Positions 56,901-64,000 of a DNA stretch of 64,000 nt are shown one piece after another (the stretch's first letter is position 1; every line of letters starts with the position of its first letter). The notes below the pieces were generated by a model, which worked only from the letters and a program-made list of their open reading frames with translations, did not search any database and had not been told where the DNA came from. Made by a program: the position numbers and the translations under genes. Source of the stretch: Sthenelais limicola (lineage: Eukaryota > Annelida > Polychaeta > Phyllodocida > Sigalionidae); assembly GCA_942159475.1 (NCBI GenBank), contig OW804102.1:35718873-35782872 (forward strand), given 5' to 3'.

Positions 56901-59900
56901 ATGAATATGATGCTATATTAAAGATATCCATTGAATATCAAAAGAATGTTTTCCATGGCCAAGATGATGTAGAATTCGTCTATTTAACATAAGGGCGAAT
57001 GCCCAATTCATGTTATATTATTTTCTACAATTGTTTTAAACAGTTGTAGCACGGTCGCTTACATCTTCCTACCCCACAACAAATTCTGAGTCTACAACTA
57101 TAGAGGGTTTTCTTATGACGATTGATTTTCATGAAATTATTTTTATGTATTTTCACATGTTTCAATGTATCAAATTAGTAATATGCACCCATATTCTATA
57201 TTCTATATGCATTCAAAAATGGAGAAGTCAGATTTTTTAAGCAATTTATGCAAATAAAACACACATTAATTACCCTAGAAGAGCCATTTTTGGATATAGA
57301 CATATAAATGTGGTATACCATCGACAGCTTTTGTTAAGGGTAATACATATATGCTAATATTGCATTTGAATACACAAGAATAACATCACTATGGAACAAA
57401 AGTTATATGACGAAAGTTTGGTGGATAGACTCATATACGTGACGACTTGCGTAATATAAAGGAACTAAAACCCGGAAGCATTTTCTACTTTTTCGAATGA
57501 AATCCTCCGTGCGCTATATAGACTACAGTACACAATGCAACGCCAAGTGAAACATGCACAGAGTGGCTATGCCGAAAGTCTCCACACTGCTTCGCTCTTG
57601 CTTGCTCGCTCGCACGTAGGCCTAAACACGTATGGGTTCTGAAATCGACATTCATTGAATACTTGATTTCCAGACAGGAAAACTTCGCTATCGGGGAGAA
57701 ATCAATATTACAAACATTTCTACCAATTCAGATATTTTATTTATTTGTTTATTAAGTCACTAGACATGCTAACACGGCCGAATACGCCAAGGTCAAGGTC
57801 GCCATAATGTGGGCGCGACATCCGGGCTCCGTTGATTGGATGCAAAAAGTGGAAGGTTTATTTCTATCCGGAACGGAGAGTGCGGATGACGTAACCGATA
57901 TTGTGAAGTTATAATTACATGTACATGTGTGATATTGGTAAGATAGTTGTAAAATAAACTAAATATTAGAATGTGATAAGTTCAAATGTGGAAAACATCC
58001 TGATTTGGATGTTATAAAGGCGGCATTTTGACTCGGTCCTTTCCATGTACGGTAAGATGTAAAATCGTAACCCATATGGTCGAGTGGTTCATCCTGCTGT
58101 AAGTACCTCTAAAACGTTTTTTAAATGGTCTAATATTTGTTAATATGTGTTTAAACAGTTGTATTGAATCCAAAGATGTGCGACTAAAGACATTAATGCC
58201 CTCGATTTGGTGGCTTCGGCTGTATGTGGTGAAATAACGGCCAAGGCCCGCCAGGGCCAAGGCTGTTATTTCACCAAATCTCAGGTCATTAATCCCATAT
58301 TGGTGCATTGTGGTTGCTAAATCTCCCTATTAAAGGGTCAGTCAACGGGTTCATGGTCACTTTTAGGACAAAAAACTTCATGGAGCCATAAATACAACAC
58401 CCAAGTCTCGATTTTTTTACTTCCATTTATGTCTAACTTATAGTCACTTACAGGCATAAATTGAGAAATCCTAGTTGAAAAAGTCTGTTTAGCACAAGAG
58501 GGCTCTGAGAGTGCTGTGTGACATCATAAAGCTGCGCCAGAAATGAACATAATATCTCTACCTTCCACCTCCAATCTCCCAGCAATTGAAACAGTTTGTT
58601 TTAGTATGCACACCTGTGTTCTTCAATCTCCTTCTGCCCACCCCACCCTCCTTCTTTCTAGCAGCAATTATGAGAGTTGTTTATTATGTTCATTGCATGT
58701 ACATTTCTAGATTGGTGCACCTTTATGACGTAGGCAAACAGTGGTGCCTTGAATGGAGTGTTAAACAGTGGAACTACTGTTTTACTCCTTTAAATGGGTA
58801 AAACTCACTAAATAATAACTTGATTTAAGTAAAACGGGGGTGGTTACATTTCAATAATAGCAAGGAAATGGATTTGCTCATAATATTTGGGGGTTTACTG
58901 ACACTTTAAAGCGATGAAACTCCCACATTATCAATTCAATTCAACTTGTAGGACCTAGACACCAGGGTGTTAGTTGTGACGTCTGTGGGGAAGAGCCAAT
59001 CGTTGATGCTAGATGGAAGTGTAGAATCTGTCCTAATTACGACCTCTGCACTGACTGTTATAATGGCAATAAACACTCAGATCATCCATTTCTCAAGATC
59101 CCTTTCCCTGGGGCAACACCGTAAGTTTGAGATTATTTAGGAAGACACCCGAAGATGCACATGAATTCGCTGGCCTGGGCAATCAGAAATATATAAGCAA
59201 TTTCGAAAGGAAATAAAGAATTTTTAGTATACTATCTATTATCAAAATGTATTATAATTCTAAAATATTATCTAAATCAAGGATGGTAGTATTGTCCATG
59301 AACAAAGAGGACAGGGACTGATTTAAATCAAATCAAATTATTATTAGAATTTATTAAGATTATTAATGAAATTCATTGAATGTTGATCAATGCATTTTCA
59401 ATCTTCATATAATTGAGTGTATGTTGATGCATTCTTTTTTTTGTTATGGTTATTTCTCCCAAGTTTCGGTGGCAACTGGTATTACTAGAACTAATCAGTC
59501 ACCACATATTTCTTCATAGAAATAAAAGATATCAATTCAAACCAACCGTCCATATATGATTCATTTTTAAACATGATACACAATTGTATCCATATTAACT
59601 CATATGAAACCATAGTCAATGGTAAAGATTTTGAGCAAAGGAAGAGGAAAATTGTAACAACCCCATTTAAAAGGTGAACTTCAAAGTAATTTCTGACTAG
59701 GCCAGGCGAGTTGTTTCTACCTTAGTACTTCACCCAGAGTAAACTAATTATGTTTTAATACTTGTATTGTTTTTAAAATGTTATCTTAATACCTTCATTG
59801 CAGGGTTGATGGAGTGCCTAGGGACCAGGCAGCAGCCCAGAAAGCCCAGATGTTGAGTCTACTGACGGGTAAACTGATAAGTGTCAGGACTGGTGAGATA

Positions 59901-62900
59901 TGCCTATGTTCTCGTTTGATAAACTGGGTCAAGTCTCCAGAAAATTTACAATTGACCTTCACTGATCCTCTTAAAGAACCCAACATGTTTTCATACATGT
60001 ACAACTGCCATAATTACAATGCAAATCAAGATTCAAGATGGCGGACATGCATATATTATATACCCTACTGCTTTCCTTGCTTCAGATCCCCCTCCTGGGG
60101 AGGTGATAGGGGAAGATGATGAACAGCCAGGCTGGGTAGAGGTAAAATGGCCAGGTAGCACCAAGAACTCCTACAGACTGGGGGCTGATGGTAAAGTAGA
60201 CCTGAAGTATACTTCCGCCACTTCTGGAGGCTTCTACTACAAGGAGACACTTCCAGTTCTCGGTAAGTTGTTTAAAAAAATAATAATCAACCAGGAACTC
60301 TGTAAATAATTTACACTATCACATCACTTCATCAGACAATCCCTTGTGGTCTCAAAAGTGCTGATATCATTCCATCTTCTCTGAGAAAGGACACCGCAAT
60401 TAGTAGGAAAATAAAATCACCATCGGTATTTGTGTGTTTTCACCTCAATATCTTTCTTTAGCAAATTCGTTCGGTTTTCTTGAAAGATTTGTCCATCGCA
60501 AGCTAGTTTTAATCAAAGTAATGAACATTTTTTTTTTGTAAATTCATGCAAAAGTGAGGAAATACCAATTTTCTTCATTTGCAGTTTTCAAATCTACCAA
60601 TATATAACACTAAGGAAAACAGAAAAAAGAATTGAGAAAGCTAATTTCTTTGTCAATTTAGCTGGGAATTCACCTTTCAAATCATCCTTCAAATCATCCA
60701 TTTTTTAAATAATATTTATAATATAATATCCTCCTTTATCACCATCACCTATCACTCTATGTTACTACCGGTATATACATATTATCTATAGATGTTAAGG
60801 CTCAGCAATATAGCTTTATATCGACTATTATTCAGGTCTGTGCAGGTGAAATAGATACATAAAGGGGTTGTTTGTAGTGTTGGTTTATTAATGAGCTTTT
60901 GGGAATCTCTATCTCTTAGTCAGGTTGGTGATACATGCATTCATAAAAGATGACGGTCTATCTGCCCCATATTATATCATATAATTGTCTATAATTATCA
61001 ACTGTCAACCTATAAAGAGGACAATCTACTTCCTGGTTTCAACAGAATTACTTAATAATATCAGAAAAATAGAGCGTGAGGTATTCAACCGTTTACTCTC
61101 TTCACTAAACAGGGAAGTCAATTTTGTGAACCGGGCCAATGTTTTCTGATGACCCAAAAGGTGTAGATATCTGCAAACATTTTACCTCAATTATAAACTC
61201 CTTCAGATAGACTCTGGTAAAATACATCACTTTGAGCATTATGATACAACAATCTATTGATAAAACTGGTATCTGGATTGCTTAGAACATATAACAGTAC
61301 AGTATTATGTATTTATAGGTGACTTAAATATAATTTATTAAATACAAAGTATTGCTAACAAATATGATTTTCACAACATTATTGATTAATCTTTAATTCT
61401 GTGGAGGAAGAAAATCAGTCAATTCGTCATCTTCAGTTTCTTCATTTTTATTTTTCTAATCGGTCCAATATTTCACCCTGTAGGGTGGGTTCCCCCCGGG
61501 AAAGTGAATTAATCTTTATTTTAAAATAATTTGTCTTAATTTGTACATCACCAAGGGCAGAACAAATCATTAATATAATCTTTACAATTAATTAGTCATT
61601 TAAAAATGAGATAACTATCAGTAAATTCATAACTATAATTATATTCATTAGAAATACATAGACAACTTGATCCTACGCCTTTATATGCATTTGGTGAAGT
61701 TACCAGAAAATAATGAAAAGACAAACTCTACTTGTACTTGAAGCAATAACTTTCATTGAAACACTATGTTCCAATTAACCTGAATTTTAGGGGAAATCGG
61801 AAAAAGCTTAGGTTAACCAAAACTTCAGTTAAAGAGAACTAATACATTAAGAACAAGGGCGCAAAGGCATGGAATGCACTAATACCTACAGTAAAGGACA
61901 CATCCTCATATATGAACAAATCACTAAATCAAACACATTTATACCCTGTAAATTGCTTTGTCAATTAGAATTGTAGACTAGCTTTACCCGTGCACTTCCA
62001 GTTCCTTGTTAAACCTAAGTAGGTGTAGCCACAGCGGTGGATGGAAGACCATGGTCGGATCATATTTCACATACCTTGAACTCATTTCCCATTACGCCAA
62101 TTTCCCCAACGGTATTACCTGTCATTTATTTACAACATACAGTAATATTACTTGATGCCACTTGTCTGAGGAAACACTGTATACAAATTCTAAAGAAATA
62201 TTCCAAAGAAAGAACAAAAGCTGGAGGGAAATTGCAAAAAGGTCAATTTAACCAAGATTTCACTCTCTCCTTTCACAGGAAAGCCTGAAGAAGAAGGAGT
62301 TGAGCCTGAGCCTGAGTCTGAGCCTGCGCCTGAGTTGGAACCTGAGGATAAAGAGCCATCGGCCCCTCCAGCACCAGCTGCTCCCTACCAACCCTCCCCT
62401 CCCCCACCCCAGCCAGCATCACGGGGCTGGGGGCTGGGTGCAAGTCAAGGAGAATTTGATAGGCCTTTCAGGGTAAATGATAGAGTAAAGGTTACCAAAG
62501 GACAAGTGGAATTCATGACGATACAAAAGCAGAAGGAGGGTAGGGCCTGGTTGCCATCCATGGTGAAGGTGTGTAATCACTTCACTATGCTACCTTTCTG
62601 CTATTTCGTATAGATATAAAACCATCATGTATGATTGAAGCTGTATCATGATCATGATCATAGAAAATTGTTGAGGATATAATTGTTTAAAAGAAATCAA
62701 ATCGATGTATTGATATCATCTTACATTGCAGTTGAGCGGGAAGGAAGGCAGAGTGGTGTCTATCATGGGTGATGGAGATATAGAAGTGGAGTTTGGGAGC
62801 AGCAGATTCACCCTTGACCCCACCACCTGCTCACATGTTGGTGCACCCTCTGCTGAAAGTCAGCGGCCAGCTCCGAGCAGCTCAGCACAGTATCTTCCAA

Positions 62901-63878
62901 GAAGAAGCCAAACTTCTGCTCCAAGTTCCAGAGCTGGTAGTGTACTTAATTTCCAATATATTAGTTTTACAGAAGTGAAAAAAGTTGAGTTGGTTGTTGC
63001 TGTTGCCATACGCTTTCACACTGTTCAGGCAATCTTGACAAGTCATGAACCTGTTTCATAGCTTGTTCTACATCTATTTACATTATACAATACATGAGGT
63101 GTGAAACATATTATTAGTGCACCCCGAATACAGCAGTAAATCTTCGTTTTCGGAGACCTGCTGAAATTGTCTCCTGCGGTGTCTTCACTTATTATCACTC
63201 ACTGGCGTCTGTTTTCTTTTTGCTGATTCAACTTCAAATTCTTACATAAACATTACATATTATAATTAACAGCAACAGAATATTGATAAATTCAGGCCTA
63301 ATATAGGTCATAATAATATGAGTAAATTTGGTAAGATTTCTTTGTTGTAATAGCTGAGAATGTAGATTTAATTCATTGTTGTAAAATATTAGGTTGGGTT
63401 AATTTCATGTTTATTAAAGCTGGAGCCATGGTACCAATACCCGACACTGAACTGGCAGAAGGAGATCAAATCCAGGTCAACATTGGAAGGGATCAATTGG
63501 AGGTCAAACAGAAGCAAAGTGTGGGCTGGAACCCAGAGATGGCGGAGGTAAATTATGACTTTATCTTCTCTTCCTCTCTACAAAATAGCAGTTGCAACTC
63601 AAAATAAAAGCCCTTTACATAACTATTAGACAATTTGCATGGAAGAACTACCAGTGACAGAAAGCTTTACCAAAACTGTAAATGTTTTAAGGAGGAAATA
63701 AAAACAATTTAACAAAATACATATTAACAAAATATTTAGTATTAATAATAATAATAATAATATCTTGCAGGTAATAGGAAGGGTTGGAAAGGTTACAATG
63801 AGCATGGACACTGTTGTCATGGTTGTGTACCCAGGACGCAGCAAACAGCTCCCATTTGTCCGCTCCGTCATCACTAAG
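50876..63878 (+). CDS. Mind-bomb-like E3 ubiquitin ligase (MIB1/MIB2 family), 5' part
   Basis: Ten exons: 50876-50979, 52243-52430, 54147-54321, 58959-59120, 59804-59868, 60086-60262, 62279-62568, 62732-62936, 63420-63547, 63771-63878; phases agree and give 534 codons so far. Layout: N-terminal helix 1-35, MIB/HERC2 35-97, ZZ-1 98-156, ZZ-2 157-210, linker, partial second MIB/HERC2 232-290, acidic/Pro linker 291-345, MIB repeat 346-455, second MIB repeat from 456. MIB proteins ubiquitinate Notch ligands (Delta/Jagged) and other targets; the ankyrin and C-terminal RING domains must lie beyond the right edge. Two ZZ fingers and the shortened second MIB/HERC2 set it apart from standard MIB1/MIB2, so it may be a lineage-specific paralog. 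Confidence 0.9.
51012..51176. repeat. ATTAATAACCTC-family hairpin repeat, copy 2
   Basis: TGAACAGTCCAGGGGCTAAA, TTAATAACCTCTATTTCGGG, CTGGTGCACTGTTTG opposed by CAAATAGTGCACCAGCAG. Best-preserved copy, in the first MIB intron. Confidence 0.65.
52243..52430 (+). CDS. MIB-like gene, first MIB/HERC2 domain
   Basis: Encodes [20 protein letters not shown] then [20 protein letters not shown] and [20 protein letters not shown]: a complete MIB/HERC2 module with the 'RG.DW.W..QDGG' motif, which in MIB1 contributes to substrate-tail binding. Confidence 0.93.
52746..53068. mobile_element. Fold-back element made of two nested inverted repeats
   Basis: Arms AAAGGGTGGTCTCCACTGGC (52747) and its inverse (52940-52963), with AGCTCTGCGGTAAGC units on both sides and an inner palindrome around 52841-52868. 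A second pair (ACACTCTGTCCAGCCTCTG and inverse) spans 52969-53068. No ORF. Confidence 0.7.
54147..54321 (+). CDS. MIB-like gene, ZZ zinc finger 1
   Basis: Encodes [50 protein letters not shown]: three C-x2-C pairs and the closing His residues of a complete ZZ finger. The acceptor CAATAG|GA was chosen because an in-frame TGA lies at 54122-54124. Confidence 0.9.
55451..58331. mobile_element. 2.9-kb inverted-repeat element with ACGGTCGCTTACA motifs
   Basis: AATAGGGAGATTTAGCAACC begins the left end and is inverted at 58304-58331 (about 28 bp, one mismatch). Inside the left end is a long hairpin (55472-55619) and inside the right a 48-bp hairpin (58228-58275). ACGGTCGCTTACA or a close form occurs six times: 55904 (inverted), 56265, 56675, 56692, 56855, 57049. 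No transposase frame. Located in the intron between the two ZZ exons. Confidence 0.65.
58331..58910. mobile_element. Non-autonomous DNA element (GGGTCAGT family), copy 2
   Basis: TTAAAGGGTCAGT at the left and ACTGACACTTTAA at the right form inverted ends; the body matches 5513-5965. It abuts the 2.9-kb element and ends 48 bp before ZZ exon 2. Confidence 0.75.
58959..59120 (+). CDS. MIB-like gene, ZZ zinc finger 2
   Basis: Encodes [54 protein letters not shown]: a second complete ZZ finger. The acceptor CCTAG|ACACC is required by phase; the nearby TGTAG|GACC would read a stop. Confidence 0.9.
59804..59868 (+). CDS. MIB-like gene, short linker exon
   Basis: Encodes [22 protein letters not shown], helical, with no zinc or beta motif. 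It occupies the place where the first half of the second MIB/HERC2 domain would be expected. Confidence 0.7.
59926..59983. repeat. MITE family 1, copy 11 (end fragment)
   Basis: GGGTCAAGTCTCCAGAAAAT and the following subterminal block only, 58 bp after the linker exon. Confidence 0.6.
60086..60262 (+). CDS. MIB-like gene, second MIB/HERC2 domain (C-terminal part)
   Basis: Encodes [40 protein letters not shown] and ETLPVLG, matching the 'YR.G..GKVDLK....GG.YY...LP.LG' end of MIB/HERC2-2, but the 'RG.DW.W..QDGG' half is absent. Confidence 0.9.
60300..62270. other. Intron, nothing recognised
   Basis: About 2 kb of AT-rich intron of the MIB-like gene. I see no coding exon, tRNA or clear repeat family in it. 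Confidence 0.5.
62279..62568 (+). CDS. MIB-like gene, acidic/Pro linker and start of MIB repeat
   Basis: Begins with [24 protein letters not shown] Glu/Pro repeats and a Pro-rich stretch, then [29 protein letters not shown], the first half of a MIB repeat. Phase-0 donor. Confidence 0.85.
62732..62936 (+). CDS. MIB-like gene, rest of first MIB repeat and Ser/Pro linker
   Basis: Encodes [20 protein letters not shown] and [14 protein letters not shown], the 'G+.G.V..I...GD+.V.F' core, followed by a Ser/Arg/Pro-rich tail. Confidence 0.85.
63135..63385 (-). repeat. Dispersed repeat 'GGACTGGATTTATCAATA', copy 6
   Basis: TCACTGGCGTCTGTTTTCT, TTCAAATTCTTACATAAACA, AGAATATTGATAAATTCAGG and ATATGAGTAAATTTGGTAAG; it ends about 35 bp before exon 9 of the MIB-like gene. 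Confidence 0.6.
63420..63547 (+). CDS. MIB-like gene, second MIB repeat, first half
   Basis: Encodes [20 protein letters not shown] and [11 protein letters not shown]; the GWNPEMAE motif is characteristic of MIB repeats. Confidence 0.88.
63741..63761. repeat. (AAT)n microsatellite
   Basis: Seven AAT units directly before the acceptor of the 63771 exon, in place of a clear pyrimidine tract. Confidence 0.85.
63771..63878 (+). CDS. MIB-like gene, second MIB repeat, second half
   Basis: Encodes [20 protein letters not shown] then [16 protein letters not shown]. The donor is GTAACA; the next exon lies past the window. Confidence 0.85.
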
Positions 63879-64000
63879 GTAACAATACACATATTATTAC
63901 ATACCTGTTGTATAAGTTAAAAAAAGGAAAATCATGTGTTGGAAGTCCTATACTTTCCCCTTCCTGTGGTACCCACCATCGGTTATATATATAGCTATTC

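Noticed and set aside
58952..58958. Earlier splice acceptor for ZZ-2 (TGTAG|GACC)
   Set aside because: With the upstream phase it reads G-T-stop; the acceptor at 58957-58958 keeps the frame.

Overview
This is nuclear DNA from an animal, most likely a marine invertebrate. It is AT-rich, has long spliceosomal introns packed with small inverted-repeat elements, carries a tRNA-Trp(CCA) close to the common animal form, and holds two metazoan-type multi-domain genes. Tx1/L1-type and DIRS-type retrotransposons together with many MITE-like repeats suit a mollusc, brachiopod, amphioxus or similar genome. I cannot name the species or phylum from the sequence alone.

Layout. (1) 1-1077, plus: the 3' end of an unrecognised coding region with a 3' UTR, an AATAAA and a genomic A-run. 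(2) 3838-43788, minus: an 18-coding-exon gene for a predicted secreted 846-residue protein: signal peptide, four L1CAM/neuroglian-like Ig domains, two Ly6/uPAR three-finger domains, then two mutually similar Ig domains. All splice phases agree and the CDS sums to exactly 847 codons including the stop. A probable 5' UTR exon ends at 44512. (3) 44.6-50.8 kb: spacer with a tRNA-Trp, MITEs, a fresh 95-bp duplication and simple repeats. (4) 50876 to beyond the right edge, plus: the first ten coding exons (534 codons) of a Mind-bomb-like (MIB1/MIB2 family) gene with MIB/HERC2, two tandem ZZ fingers, a shortened second MIB/HERC2 and MIB repeats. The ankyrin and RING parts would lie past the window.

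Mobile DNA. The Ig/Ly6 gene holds a large element in three introns: an inverted-repeat-bounded 7.5-kb block rich in a GTTGTAGAGACA motif, with satellite and minisatellite (8052-15526); a decayed DIRS-type retrotransposon (24203-28726); and an apparently full-length Tx1/L1-type LINE (33295-40232) with both ORFs open, an A-tail and a 14-bp target-site duplication. The two retrotransposons lie in the sense orientation of the host gene. A 2.9-kb inverted-repeat element with its own repeated motif sits in the intron between the two ZZ exons of the MIB-like gene.

Most notable: the LINE's ORF1 protein ends in a NADAR/YbiA-like domain (an ADP-ribose-related N-glycosidase fold) appended to an ordinary L1-type ORF1 coiled coil/RRM/CTD. 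Second is the Ig-Ly6-Ig chimeric gene.
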